Positions 1 through 9,928 of a stretch of DNA of 64,000 nt are shown here, piece by piece. Positions within the stretch are counted from its first letter, which is position 1; each line of letters starts with the position of its first letter. Under the pieces are notes generated by a model. It ran no database searches, had not been told where the DNA came from, and saw only the letters and a program-made list of their open reading frames with translations. A program made the position numbers and the translations under genes. Source of the DNA: DASRIA01 sp963816975 (lineage in GTDB: Bacteria; Actinomycetota; Thermoleophilia; Solirubrobacterales; JBBDJG01); the NCBI GenBank assembly GCA_963816975.1, contig CAWFMD010000006.1, positions 558,001 to 622,000 of the forward strand, read 5' to 3'.

Positions 1-1280
<1,280 letters not shown>

Positions 1281-1340
1281 GCCTTCCTCCTGTTGCGGGG
1301 TCACTCCTACAGCTTATTGAGCGCTGCAGCCCGGGTCGTA

Positions 1341-2138
1341 TCACTCCGCGGACTGCGCGAGCCGGCCCCACAGCAGGATGCGCTTGAAAGCAAACGGGTA
1401 GGGTCGCTCGTCCGGCAACGCGGCGATCAGCAGTGCTCGATAGCGGGCCACGAACTCGTGATACGCCTGCTCGGACAACCGCCGGCGATAGTCCGTCAGC
1501 AGCGTCCCCTTGACCCACTCGACGACCGCCGCGGCTTCCGGCAGGACGTGCAGGTAGACCTGCAACCGGACGTGCTGAGGCCCGTAGCCGAGGCCATGCA
1601 GCAGTTCGGAGTAGCGCTCCGGACCGAGCACGGGCGTGCGACGGACGTAACCGGCGAGAGCCTCGCGAAAGGGCGCCTCCCCGGCAACCTGCTCCGCCAC
1701 CAGGTGCGACGGATGATCGTGGTTGGCCGGCACCTGCACGGCGAGCTGACCGCCGGGGGCCAGCGCGGCTGTCAGCCGCGCGAGCAGTGCCGCGTGGTCG
1801 TCGACCCAGTGCAGCGCGGCGTTCGCGAACACCAGGTCGAATCGCTCGGAGGGCGCCCACTCGGCGATGTCGCCGCGCGCGAAGCTCAAGCCTGCACCCG
1901 CGTGCGACGCGCTGCGCGCGAGCATCGCGGGCGAGGAGTCGAGCCCGAGCGTGGTGCTCGCTTTGGTCCGCTCGTGCAGCGCGCGGGTGAGCTCGCCGGT
2001 GCCGCACCCGAGATCGACGACGCGCGCTCCCCGGCACGGCTCGACCAGGTCCACGAGGTCGAAGAACGGGGCCGATCGCTCGCGCTCGAACTGCTCGTAC
2101 TGGGCCGGGTCCCAGCTGTCGGTCCGCAGGTGCGCCAA
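1341..2138 (-). CDS. tam: trans-aconitate 2-methyltransferase-like SAM methyltransferase
   Basis: Class I SAM-dependent methyltransferase. The N-terminal WDPAQYEQF, the glycine-rich motif VVDLGCGTGELT, DSSPAML, FANAALHWV and QVPANHDHPSH follow the Tam family of trans-aconitate methyltransferases, which methyl-esterify the aconitase by-product trans-aconitate. Expected length is about 250-265 residues; starting at the TTG at 2138 gives 265, while the open frame continues upstream to 2219 and into the aldehyde dehydrogenase stop region. The TTG is chosen because it lies just before the conserved WDP motif, although the ribosome binding site is weak. The location next to fumC fits a role around TCA-cycle metabolites. 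A generic methyltransferase with another substrate cannot be excluded. Confidence 0.8.
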   Translation of the reverse strand: MAHLRTDSWDPAQYEQFERERSAPFFDLVDLVEPCRGARVVDLGCGTGELTRALHERTKASTTLGLDSSPAMLARSASHAGAGLSFARGDIAEWAPSERFDLVFANAALHWVDDHAALLARLTAALAPGGQLAVQVPANHDHPSHLVAEQVAGEAPFREALAGYVRRTPVLGPERYSELLHGLGYGPQHVRLQVYLHVLPEAAAVVEWVKGTLLTDYRRRLSEQAYHEFVARYRALLIAALPDERPYPFAFKRILLWGRLAQSAE

Positions 2139-2160
2139 TATGCCCCGGCCGCAGGTCCGC

Positions 2161-3633
2161 TCAGTAGCTGATGGCGCAGTACTTGGTCTCGAGGTACTCC
2201 TCGATGCCCTCGTACCCACCCTCGCGGCCGACCCCCGAGTGCTTGATGCCCCCGAACGGGGCGGCCGGGTTGGAGACCATGCCCTGGTTGAGGCCGATCA
2301 TCCCGTACTCGAGCTGCTCCATCACCCGCATCGCGCGGCCCAGGTCGCGCGTGTACAGGTATGCGACCAGGCCGTACTCGGTGTCGTTCGCCCACTGGAT
2401 CGCCTGCTCCTCGGCGGAGAAGCGCTTGACCGGCGCCACCGGCCCGAAGATCTCTTCCTTCAGCAGGAGGGCGGCATCCGGGATGTCGCGCAGCACGGTG
2501 GGTGGGTAGTAGTAGCCGGGCCCATCCGGCGGCTGACCGGCCGCGACGACCCCGGCGCCCTTCGCAGTCGCGTCCTCGACCAGCGCGTGCACCTTCGAGC
2601 GCTGCTCCTCGTTGATCAGGGGACCGACCTGCGCGGCGTCGTCGGTACCACGTCCGATCTTCAGCGACCCCATCCGCTCGCCGAGTGCATCGACGAACCT
2701 GTCGTACAGCGCGTCGGCGACGTAGAACCGGTTGGCCGCCGTGCAGGCTTCGCCGATGTTGCGCATCTTCGCGATCAGCGCGCCCTCGACCGCGGCGTCG
2801 AGGTCGGCGTCGTCGAACACCAGGAACGGCGCGTTGCCGCCCAGCTCCATCGAGACCCTGAGTATCTGCTCGGACGCCTGCTCCATCAGCTTGCGACCGA
2901 CCTCGGTCGAGCCCGTGAAGCTCAGCTTGCGCAGCCTGAAGTCCGAGATGATCGGCTTCGACACCGCGCTCGAGCTGGAGCTCGTGATCACGTTCAGCAC
3001 GCCGCCGGGGAGTCCCACCTCGTCGAGGATCTGCGCAACCGCGAGCGCGCTCAGCGGAGTCGCGCCGGCAGGCTTCAGCACCATCGTGCATCCCGCCGCG
3101 ACCGCAGGGCCGATCTTGCGTGTTGCCATCGCGGCGGGAAAGTTCCACGGGGTGATCAGATAGGACGGCCCCACCGGTTGCTGCATCACGAGCAGGCGCC
3201 CCCGCCCTGTGGGCGCGACCTGGAAGCGGCCGTCGATCCGCACCGCCTGCTCCGCGAACCAGCGGAAGAACTCGGCCGCATACGTGACCTCGGCCTTCGA
3301 CTCGGCGAGGGGCTTGCCCATCTCGAGCGTCATCAGCAGCGCGAGGTCATCCGCGCGTTCGACCATGGTCTCGTAGGCGCGGCGCAGGATCTCGCCCCGT
3401 TCCCTGGGCGGGTGCGCGCGCCACGCCGCCTGATGCTCGTCGGCGGCGGCCAGCGCCGCGAGCGCATCGCCGGATGTCGCGTCGGCGACCTCGGCGAGCG
3501 TTTCCTCGGTGGAGGGATCCTCGACGGGGAGCGTCCCGCCGCCGGCGGCGTCGACCCACTTTCCACCGATGAACAGGCGCTTTGGGGCGCTGTCGACAAC
3601 CTCCCGCTCGCGCGATCGCGCCGCTACCGCCAT
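2161..3633 (-). CDS. gabD: NAD(P)-dependent succinate-semialdehyde dehydrogenase
   Basis: Aldehyde dehydrogenase superfamily, 490 residues, the usual GabD length. Seen: FTGSTEVGRKL (cofactor site), ELGGNAPF with the general-base Glu, NIGEACTAANR with catalytic Cys297, EEIFGPVAPV, and a C-terminus (GIKHSGVGREGGYEGIEEYL followed by ETKY) that resembles GabD-type succinate-semialdehyde dehydrogenases. It would oxidise succinate semialdehyde to succinate and so feed the TCA cycle. It lies 22 bases upstream of the Tam-like gene on the same strand, so co-transcription is likely. Substrate assignment rests on overall GabD-like motifs and is less sure than the family. Confidence 0.88.
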   Translation of the reverse strand: MAVAARSREREVVDSAPKRLFIGGKWVDAAGGGTLPVEDPSTEETLAEVADATSGDALAALAAADEHQAAWRAHPPRERGEILRRAYETMVERADDLALLMTLEMGKPLAESKAEVTYAAEFFRWFAEQAVRIDGRFQVAPTGRGRLLVMQQPVGPSYLITPWNFPAAMATRKIGPAVAAGCTMVLKPAGATPLSALAVAQILDEVGLPGGVLNVITSSSSSAVSKPIISDFRLRKLSFTGSTEVGRKLMEQASEQILRVSMELGGNAPFLVFDDADLDAAVEGALIAKMRNIGEACTAANRFYVADALYDRFVDALGERMGSLKIGRGTDDAAQVGPLINEEQRSKVHALVEDATAKGAGVVAAGQPPDGPGYYYPPTVLRDIPDAALLLKEEIFGPVAPVKRFSAEEQAIQWANDTEYGLVAYLYTRDLGRAMRVMEQLEYGMIGLNQGMVSNPAAPFGGIKHSGVGREGGYEGIEEYLETKYCAISY

Positions 3634-3792
3634 GCGAGGCGCGCCACGACGGGGCTCAAGGGATCCTCACGCATGTCGATGCTCAATCTAGAGGATCGGC
3701 GCAGGGACCCGACGGGCTGGAGATACTGGCCCTATTGTGAGCCTCTCAGCGCGACTTCGGGTCGTTGCCCGCGTTGGTAGTCCCGAACACGA

Positions 3793-5178
3793 ATGTTCAA
3801 GCGTGCCGTCACACTGACCGTCCTGATCCTGGCTGCCGCCTGGCCTGCGGGGGCCGGCGCGGCCGAGCGCTGGTCCGTGCGCGGAGCCGGCTGGGGCCAC
3901 GGGATCGGCATGAGCCAGTGGGGCGCCTACGGGTACGCCAAGCACGGCGCCGATCACCGCGAGATCCTCGATCACTACTACCGCGGCACTAAGTTGGGGA
4001 GTGTGTCGGGCGGGGCCGTGCGGGTGCTGCTGCAGGCGAACCGCTGGACGATCTACTTCCGCCACGCGACCCAGGCCGGCGACCGCGCGCTGACCGAGGA
4101 CAACACCTACCGCGCCACCCGCGACGGCGACAACGTCGTCCTGCGCAGCGCCACCGGTCGCAGGCTCGCGACCTTCTCGGGCGTGATGCGCGTGGTGGGT
4201 GGCAAGCACGTGCGGCTCATGGGTCACTCCGACAACGGCGTGCGCGACGGGCTGTACCGCGATCACCTCGAGATTCGCACCGCCGCCGGCTCCGGCCTCA
4301 ACGCGATCAACGCCGTCGACCTCGAGGACTACCTCCTGGGCGTGGTCCCCGGCGAGAGCCCGGCGTCGTGGCCGGCCGCCGCGCTCGAGGCGCAGGCCGT
4401 GGCCGCGCGCTCCTACGCGGTGGCCGCGAACGTGAACGGCAAGGGCTTCGACCAGTACGCGGATACGCGCAGCCAGATGTACCGCGGGTACCTCGCCGAG
4501 ACGGCTTCGACCAACGCGGCCGTGGGCGCGACGTCGGGCGAGGTCGTGACCTACGGCGGTGAGGTCGCCACCACGTTCTTCTTCTCCACCTCGGGCGGCT
4601 ACACGGAGAACGTCGAAAACGTGTTCACCGGCGGCTCGCCGAAACCGTGGCTGAAGGGCGTCAAGGACCCCTACGACGATTCCTCGCCCTACCACCGCTG
4701 GGGCCCATACAGCTTCTCGCGATCGGGGCTCGCGCGCAAGCTCGGTGGATGGGTCAAGGGCCGGCTGAAGAGTGTCAAGGTGCTCGAGCGCGGAGTCTCG
4801 CCGCGTGTCGTGAAAGCGCGGGTGAAGGGCTCGCGCGGCAGCACCGTCGTGACGGGCCCGCAGGTCCGGGCCCGACTGGGCCTGCGAGACACCTGGTTCT
4901 ACGTGCGCCGGGTGCGGACCATGCGGAGCAGCGGCGCCGAGGCGCGCACGCTGCGCGGCGCGCGCCCGCTGGTTGCGCTGCACGGCACCGTCGACGGCGC
5001 GCGGCTCGACTCCGTCACGCTCGAGCGACGCGACGGCGAGGACTGGAAGAGCATCGGCGCGTTTCCCGTCGAGAACGGCGCCTACCGCATCCATGTCGGC
5101 ACGGCCGGCGTCTACCGCGTGAAGGCCGGCTGGGCTGCCGGGCCGGAACTGCGCGTCGCACCACCGCTCGTCGGCTGA
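3793..5178 (+). CDS. secreted SpoIID/LytB-domain protein
   Basis: 461 residues with a clear N-terminal signal peptide (hydrophobic stretch about 7-20, ending at AGA-AE). After it comes GAGWGHGIGMSQWGAYGYA, the conserved SpoIID opening motif, then YRGYL, the EDYLLGVVPGES segment and the QAVAARSYA motif typical of SpoIID/LytB. SpoIID in endospore formers is a lytic transglycosylase; in non-sporulating actinobacteria the domain is found in secreted cell-wall proteins, so a peptidoglycan-modifying role outside the membrane is inferred. The C-terminal 100 residues (about 360-461) form an Ig-like or SpoIID-associated tail of uncertain function. The gene stands alone between gabD and the convergent ychF. 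Confidence 0.85.
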   Translation: MFKRAVTLTVLILAAAWPAGAGAAERWSVRGAGWGHGIGMSQWGAYGYAKHGADHREILDHYYRGTKLGSVSGGAVRVLLQANRWTIYFRHATQAGDRALTEDNTYRATRDGDNVVLRSATGRRLATFSGVMRVVGGKHVRLMGHSDNGVRDGLYRDHLEIRTAAGSGLNAINAVDLEDYLLGVVPGESPASWPAAALEAQAVAARSYAVAANVNGKGFDQYADTRSQMYRGYLAETASTNAAVGATSGEVVTYGGEVATTFFFSTSGGYTENVENVFTGGSPKPWLKGVKDPYDDSSPYHRWGPYSFSRSGLARKLGGWVKGRLKSVKVLERGVSPRVVKARVKGSRGSTVVTGPQVRARLGLRDTWFYVRRVRTMRSSGAEARTLRGARPLVALHGTVDGARLDSVTLERRDGEDWKSIGAFPVENGAYRIHVGTAGVYRVKAGWAAGPELRVAPPLVG

Positions 5179-5274
5179 CGCCGACGCCACGGAGAGGTGG
5201 GACGTTTTTCTCGGGCTGTGCCCGAAGAATTCGACCCACCTGGCTGGAAGGATCCAGAACCGTTACGGCCGACG

Positions 5275-6297
5275 CTACGGGGTGAACTTGATCGTCACGA
5301 CATCGCCGTCCCCAACCACGTAGTCGCGGCCTTCCACGCGCAGCCGGCCGGCGTCCCGCGCGGCGGCGAACGAGCCGGCCTCGATCAACTCCCGCCACGG
5401 GATCACCTCGGCGCGGACGAACCCCCGCTGCATGTCGGTGTGGACGCGGCCCGCGGCCGCGTGGGCCGTACTGCCCGCGGGCAGGCTGCGCGCGCGGATC
5501 TCGTTCCCCCCGACCGCCGTGAAGAACGTGATCAGGCCGAGCAGCCGGTAGGACTCGCGCACGACCTGCTCGAGCGCTCCCTCCGCAATGCCCAGCTCCG
5601 CGCGCATGAGGGCGGCATCGTGGGGATCGAGCTCTCCCAGCTCGGCCTCGTCGCGAGCGCAGACCGCGAGGGCGCCGCGCGCCGCCAGCGCGTCCGGCAG
5701 CTGCTCGCCCTCGCCGACGTTCGCCACGATCAGCGCCGGCTTCGAGGTCAGCAGCCCGGCTTCACGCGGCGCGGGACGACCGGCGGACAGCTCGGCCACG
5801 GCGTGCTCCCACAGGTCCCGCTCGGCCAGCGCTTCCTTGTCGCCGCTGCGCGCCGCCTTGGTCGCAGACTCGAGGCGGCGCTCGGCGCTCTCGAGGTCCG
5901 CGAGCATCAGTTCGGCCTCGACGGTGGCGAGGTCGTCGAGCGGATCCACGGCGCCGTGCGGATGTGCCACCTGCGGATGCTCGAAGGTGCGCACCACGTG
6001 CACGAGCGCGTCAACGTCGCGGATGTGGCCGAGGAAGCGGTTGCCGAGCCCCTCGCCCTTGTGCGCGCCGCGCACCAACCCCGCGATGTCGACCACCTCG
6101 AGATGCTCGGGGATCCGCCGCTCGAGCCCGAGCAGGTCGCCCACCTGGTCCAGGCGGGCGTCCGGCACGGGCACGACCGCGACGTTCGGCTCGACGGTCG
6201 TGAACGGGTACTCCGCGGCCTCCGCACCGGCGCGTCCGAGCGCGTTGAACAGGGTCGACTTGCCGGCGTTCGGCAGCCCCACGATGCCGACCTTCAC
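5275..6297 (-). CDS. ychF: redox-regulated ribosome-associated ATPase YchF (Obg-like)
   Basis: 340 residues, slightly under the usual 360. N-terminal P-loop GLPNAGKSTLF (residues 6-16), switch region YPFTTVEPNVAVV, and the G3 DIAGLVRGAHKGEGLGNRFL motif diagnose YchF/OLA1, a P-loop protein that binds ATP in preference to GTP and associates with ribosomes. The C-terminal TGS domain is recognisable from FTAVGGNEIRAR to DYVVGDGDVVTIKF. The GTG start at 6297 overlaps the stop of the PAP2 gene as GTGA (6294-6297), indicating translational coupling at the end of a five-gene minus-strand run starting with methylmalonyl-CoA epimerase. Confidence 0.95.
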   Translation of the reverse strand: MKVGIVGLPNAGKSTLFNALGRAGAEAAEYPFTTVEPNVAVVPVPDARLDQVGDLLGLERRIPEHLEVVDIAGLVRGAHKGEGLGNRFLGHIRDVDALVHVVRTFEHPQVAHPHGAVDPLDDLATVEAELMLADLESAERRLESATKAARSGDKEALAERDLWEHAVAELSAGRPAPREAGLLTSKPALIVANVGEGEQLPDALAARGALAVCARDEAELGELDPHDAALMRAELGIAEGALEQVVRESYRLLGLITFFTAVGGNEIRARSLPAGSTAHAAAGRVHTDMQRGFVRAEVIPWRELIEAGSFAAARDAGRLRVEGRDYVVGDGDVVTIKFTP

Positions 6298-6797
6298 GAG
6301 GCCGCCTCCAGCGTCAGCGCGATCAGCGTCCCCAGCGCCGCGCCCGCGGCCACGTCCGAGGGATAGTGCACGCCGAGGTAGGGGCGGGTCCATGCCATCA
6401 GCGCCGCGGCAGACAGCAACGGGGTGCGATACCGGGGGACCAGGGCGGCGATCCGCACCGCGCCGGCGAACGACGTCGCCGCGTGCGCCGACGGGAACGA
6501 CAGCGAGCCTGGGACGCGGCCGAACGGCTCGAGCCCCTCGATCCGCGGCCGCTGACGCCGGACTGCGCGCTTCACGAGGTAGTTGAGGCCAAGGGTGAGC
6601 GGCACCGTCCCGGCGGCTGCGAGCCACCGCGGCCGGCGGTCCGCATCTGCGGCCGCGCCGGCCAGCGCGAGCCCGATCCACAGCGCGCCGGACTCCCCCA
6701 ACGAGGCATACGCCGCTGCGGCGCGATCGAGCGAGTTCGACCGCAGCAGGGTCCGCAGCAGTATCAGCAGGCGCCGGTCGACTGCTGCGAGGCTCAG
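6294..6797 (-). CDS. PAP2-superfamily membrane phosphatase
   Basis: Type 2 phosphatidic-acid phosphatase. All three catalytic motifs are present: KRAVRRQRP, PSAHAATSF and TRPYLGVHYPSD, together with several hydrophobic segments. Substrates are likely lipid phosphates (phosphatidate or undecaprenyl pyrophosphate), hydrolysed at the outer membrane face. The first conventional start is TTG at 6701 (135 residues), but a good family-like N-terminus (VDRRLLILLRTLLRSNSL) continues upstream to a CTG at 6797 that overlaps the preceding gene's stop as CTGA. I prefer CTG because hemC and the HAD gene here show the same arrangement. Start confidence is modest, product confidence is high. Confidence 0.8.
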   Translation of the reverse strand: MSLAAVDRRLLILLRTLLRSNSLDRAAAAYASLGESGALWIGLALAGAAADADRRPRWLAAAGTVPLTLGLNYLVKRAVRRQRPRIEGLEPFGRVPGSLSFPSAHAATSFAGAVRIAALVPRYRTPLLSAAALMAWTRPYLGVHYPSDVAAGAALGTLIALTLEAAS

Positions 6798-7423
6798 ACC
6801 GGCGACTCGGTCGGCGGCGTCGCGAAGCGCTCGAAGAAGGCGAGCGGATTGCCCAGCCGCTGCTCGAACCCGAGCCCGGCGGCGTCCGCGCGGTCACGCA
6901 GCTTGCCCGACGTCACCATGTGCGGGTCGCCGAACAGCTCGCCCACCACGAGCCGGCCACCCGGCCGCAGCACCCTCGCGATCTCGCGCAGCGCCTGCTC
7001 CTGATCGGGAATCTCTCCGAGCACGGTGACGAGCACTGCCGCGTCGAAGATGTCGTCCGCGAACGGAAGCTGCTGGGCGTCGCCGAGCGTCGGCGTCACG
7101 TTGGTGACGCCGCGCCGCGCGGCCTCGCGCATCACGTGGTCGAGCATCTCCGGCTGGATGTCGAAGACGTCAACCTGTCCGGCGGGCAGGGCAGCGGCCA
7201 TGTCGAAGGTGTAGTAGCCGGTCCCGGGGCCAACCTCGAGCACCCGTTCGCCGGGCTTCAGCGCGAGTGCCGCGAGCAGCCGCGCGCGGGAGATGAATGG
7301 GTGCGGCGCCTGCACCCAGAAGCGCTGGTTGTAGGGACATGCCGAGGGGTTGCGGCGCCACCAGAGCGCAGCGGCGAGCGTTCCGAGCCCGCCCAGCAGC
7401 AGAGCTGTACGCAGGCGGCGCAC
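6794..7423 (-). CDS. membrane-anchored class I SAM-dependent methyltransferase
   Basis: 209 residues. An N-terminal hydrophobic segment (about 6-21, ALLLGGLGTLAAALWW) precedes a Rossmann methyltransferase fold: VLEVGPGTGYYTFDMA (motif I), DIQPEMLDH (motif II), GDAQQLPFADDIFDAAVLV (motif IV) and LRPGGRLVVGEL. This is the UbiE/Methyltransf_11 type; the substrate is unknown, possibly a lipid or quinone given the anchor. GTG start at 7423 lies four bases after the stop of the 77-aa gene and the stop overlaps the likely CTG start of the PAP2 gene, so it sits in the middle of a co-transcribed run. Confidence 0.8.
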   Translation of the reverse strand: MRRLRTALLLGGLGTLAAALWWRRNPSACPYNQRFWVQAPHPFISRARLLAALALKPGERVLEVGPGTGYYTFDMAAALPAGQVDVFDIQPEMLDHVMREAARRGVTNVTPTLGDAQQLPFADDIFDAAVLVTVLGEIPDQEQALREIARVLRPGGRLVVGELFGDPHMVTSGKLRDRADAAGLGFEQRLGNPLAFFERFATPPTESPV

Positions 7424-7427
7424 CGGT

Positions 7428-7661
7428 CTAGATCCCGGAGAACCCGACCTTGTGATCCGCCGACTCCAGCTTCAGGAAGACGACCTGCGCGATGTCGAGC
7501 GCGACGACACCGTCCAACGTGTCGACCTCGTGCCAGCGCTTGCCGTCGCCGAGGGCGCGCCGCAGCTGGTCGTAGGCCTTGTCGCCGAGCCGCAGGGAGA
7601 TCACCTGACCGCCCGAGAATCCGACCTCGATACGGCGGGTGTCATTTCCGTTGCGCGCCAT
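7428..7661 (-). CDS. small conserved-looking protein of unknown function (77 aa)
   Basis: I do not recognise the family. The ATG at 7661 is preceded by GGAGGTCATTGACC, a strong ribosome binding site, and lies two bases after the stop of the methylmalonyl-CoA epimerase gene, so it is almost certainly translated. The protein is charged and soluble, without a signal peptide or membrane segment. The motif VGFSGG near residue 13 recurs as VGFSGI at the C-terminus, framing a central region (LRLGDKAYDQLRRALGDG, then a WHEVDTLDGVVALD stretch) that looks like a compact beta/alpha fold, perhaps ligand- or nucleic-acid-binding. Its neighbours are the epimerase and a methyltransferase; they do not point to a specific role. 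Confidence 0.8.
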   Translation of the reverse strand: MARNGNDTRRIEVGFSGGQVISLRLGDKAYDQLRRALGDGKRWHEVDTLDGVVALDIAQVVFLKLESADHKVGFSGI

Positions 7662-7663
7662 GG

Positions 7664-8077
7664 TCAATGACCTCCGTTGGCCGGCTGCACGAGCTCGGTG
7701 AGCACTCCGCCGGTCGAAGCTGGGTGGACGAACGCCACAAGGCTGTCGCGGATGCCCCGGCGCGGTTGCTCGTCGATCAGCCGCAGCCCTCGCGTGCGGC
7801 ACTCCTCGATCGCGCTTGCAACGTCGGCGCAGCGGTAGGCCGTGTGGTGGATTCCAGGGCCCTTCTTGGCCAGGAACTTACCCACCGGCGTGTCCTCGGC
7901 GAGCGGCGCGAGCAACTCGACATGCGAGTCACCGACACCCAGCAGGACAGCTTCGACGCCCTGCTCGGTGACCGTCTCGCGGTGCTGGACAGGCATTCCG
8001 AAGGTGTCCGAATAGAGCGTGACCGCGGCGTCGAGGTCCGCGACTGCCACGCCGACATGGTCGATCGACTCGAACAT
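7664..8077 (-). CDS. mce: methylmalonyl-CoA epimerase
   Basis: 137-residue VOC (glyoxalase-fold) protein starting MFESIDHVGVAVADL. HVGVAVADL, GVGDSHVELLAP, GPGIHHTAYRC and HPASTGGVLTELVQ are the conserved blocks of methylmalonyl-CoA epimerase, including the metal-binding His near residue 7, His in IHHTA and the C-terminal Glu in TELVQ. It interconverts (2R)- and (2S)-methylmalonyl-CoA in propionyl-CoA catabolism. The frame stays open upstream to 8197 but the ATG at 8077 is the family start. First gene of the run mce / 77-aa protein / methyltransferase / PAP2 / ychF. No mutase subunits are in the window. Confidence 0.88.
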   Translation of the reverse strand: MFESIDHVGVAVADLDAAVTLYSDTFGMPVQHRETVTEQGVEAVLLGVGDSHVELLAPLAEDTPVGKFLAKKGPGIHHTAYRCADVASAIEECRTRGLRLIDEQPRRGIRDSLVAFVHPASTGGVLTELVQPANGGH

Positions 8078-8135
8078 GGGCCGCAGTGTAGTGACCCGCT
8101 CCAAGGTGGGGGCTGCGCGGCCCCGGTGCTTGCGG

Positions 8136-9797
8136 CTAGCAGTTTCTGGAGGCGTTCGGCTTCGGGCGCGGCGGCGGGACGCTCTCGCGATGCGCACGCG
8201 GCATCGCCGATTCGTCGGCGTCGAGCACGAAGTCCTGGAAGTCGACGACGGTCTCGGGGTGCAGATCGACCGAGGGCAGGCTGACGATCGCCGCGAGCAC
8301 GTCCTCCTCGTTCAGGATCTCGTGGCGTGGGGCGCGCTGCACGTCGCTCATGAGTTCCTCGATCTCGGTGCGCTCGATCGACTCCTTCTCCAGCAATGTC
8401 TGGGCGATCCGATCCAGCTGCTTGCGGTTCTCGCTGACCAGGATGCGGGCCTCGAACTGAGCCTCGTCGATCAGGGCCTGCTGCTCGTTGTCACGCGCAT
8501 GCAGCATCGCCTGCGAGGTCTTGTCGCCGCCGGTGCCATCGAGGTGGGCCAGCAGCTTGCTGCCCATGCCGTACTGCTCGATCATGGTGCGGCTGATCTC
8601 GGCCACGCGGCGCAGGTCGTCGGACGCGCCGGTCGTAACCCGGTCGAACACGATCTGCTCGGTCACATATCCGCCCAGCAGCATCTTCATGTAGTCGACG
8701 AGGTCCTCCTTGGACATCAGGTAGCGGTCCTCCTCCGGCAGGTTGAGCGTGTAGCCCAGCGCCTGGCCGCGCGGCACGATCGAGACCTTGTGCACCTTCG
8801 GCACGGACGGCAGCAGCTCGGAGACGAGCACGTGACCGGCCTCGTGATAGGCGATGATGCGCTTCTCGCGAGGCGTGATCACGCGCCGCGTCTGAAGCCC
8901 GGCGATCACGCGCTCCAGGGCGTTGTCGAAGTCCGCCTGGAGGATGGTCTCACGGTTCTCGCGGCCGGCGAAGATCGCGGCCTCGTTGCAGAGGTTGGCG
9001 AGGTCGGCTCCCGTCAGCCCCGACGTGTGGCGCGCGACGATGCCGAGATCCACGCCTGTGACCGGCATCTTGCGGCTGTGCACCTTCAGGATCTGCTCGC
9101 GGCCCTCGAGGTCGGGTGGCGAGACCAGCACCTGGCGGTCGAAGCGCCCGGGCCGCAGCAGCGCGGGATCGAGGCCGTCGATGCGGTTCGAAGCCGCGAT
9201 CACGATCACGTCGCGCCGGTCGGCGAAGCCGTCCATCTCGACCAGCAGCTGGTTCAGGGTCTGGTCCTTCTCACGCGAGAGGTCGAAGCCCCGCTTGAGG
9301 CCGACCGCGTCGATCTCGTCGATGAAGATGATCGCCGGCGCGTGGTCCTTCGCGATCTGGAACAGCCGCCGGATCCGCGCGGCGCCAAGGCCCGCGAACA
9401 TCTCGACGAACGAGCTCGCCGACTGGCTGAAGAAGTGCGCGCCGGACTCCTTGGCGACCGCCTTGGCGAGCAGTGTCTTGCCGGTGCCGGGTGGGCCGTG
9501 CAGCAGGATTCCGCGCGGCACACTCGCGCCCAGCTTGTTGAAGCGGTCCGGGTCGCGCAGGAACTCGACAACTTCGCGCAGCTCGTGCTTTGCCTCGTCG
9601 CAGCCGGCCACGTCGTCCCAGCCCACGCCACCGGCGGACTCGGGCTTGAGCTGCTGCGGCTTCGTCCGCGGCATCATCTTCAGGCTGCGCCAGATCAGGT
9701 ACACCAACGCGCACATGAGGATGATGGGCATCCAGGTGAGGGCCCAGGACTGCACCTTGTCCATGAAGGTCATGCCTGCTACTGCGAGCGGAAGCAT
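8136..9797 (-). CDS. ftsH: FtsH-type membrane AAA+ zinc metalloprotease, short N-terminus
   Basis: 553 residues. Order: one predicted membrane helix (about 18-36), Walker A GPPGTGKT (101-108), pore-loop region FVEMFAGLGAARIRRLF, Walker B IIFIDEID (156-163), second region of homology LLRPGRFDRQV, and the zinc-protease motif HEAGH (318-322). It degrades membrane and soluble proteins using ATP. Canonical FtsH has two helices flanking a roughly 70-residue extracytoplasmic domain; here that domain is missing and only one helix is evident, so topology differs. The ATG at 9797 is preferred because GGAG lies five bases upstream; the alternative ATG at 9773 has a weak site. The C-terminal tail from about 515 is charged and proline-rich. 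Confidence 0.9.
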   Translation of the reverse strand: MLPLAVAGMTFMDKVQSWALTWMPIILMCALVYLIWRSLKMMPRTKPQQLKPESAGGVGWDDVAGCDEAKHELREVVEFLRDPDRFNKLGASVPRGILLHGPPGTGKTLLAKAVAKESGAHFFSQSASSFVEMFAGLGAARIRRLFQIAKDHAPAIIFIDEIDAVGLKRGFDLSREKDQTLNQLLVEMDGFADRRDVIVIAASNRIDGLDPALLRPGRFDRQVLVSPPDLEGREQILKVHSRKMPVTGVDLGIVARHTSGLTGADLANLCNEAAIFAGRENRETILQADFDNALERVIAGLQTRRVITPREKRIIAYHEAGHVLVSELLPSVPKVHKVSIVPRGQALGYTLNLPEEDRYLMSKEDLVDYMKMLLGGYVTEQIVFDRVTTGASDDLRRVAEISRTMIEQYGMGSKLLAHLDGTGGDKTSQAMLHARDNEQQALIDEAQFEARILVSENRKQLDRIAQTLLEKESIERTEIEELMSDVQRAPRHEILNEEDVLAAIVSLPSVDLHPETVVDFQDFVLDADESAMPRAHRESVPPPRPKPNASRNC

Positions 9798-9928
9798 CCG
9801 TGCTCCAATCCATCGTGCACCCGGGAGGTGCGAATCCACCTGAAAAGCCACCGGAGGAGCGGCTTGCATTCAGCGTAGATGCGATTCGGGCCCTTTGCTA
9901 GGAAATCTGTCCGGCGCCGAGGGCTTCG

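Noticed and set aside
5179..5274. TTTTT plus TCGGGC/GCCCGA hairpin between the SpoIID gene and ychF as a terminator
   Set aside because: The T-run precedes the hairpin on the plus strand and forms an A-run on the minus strand; orientation is wrong for either gene. It may still be a weak bidirectional stop.
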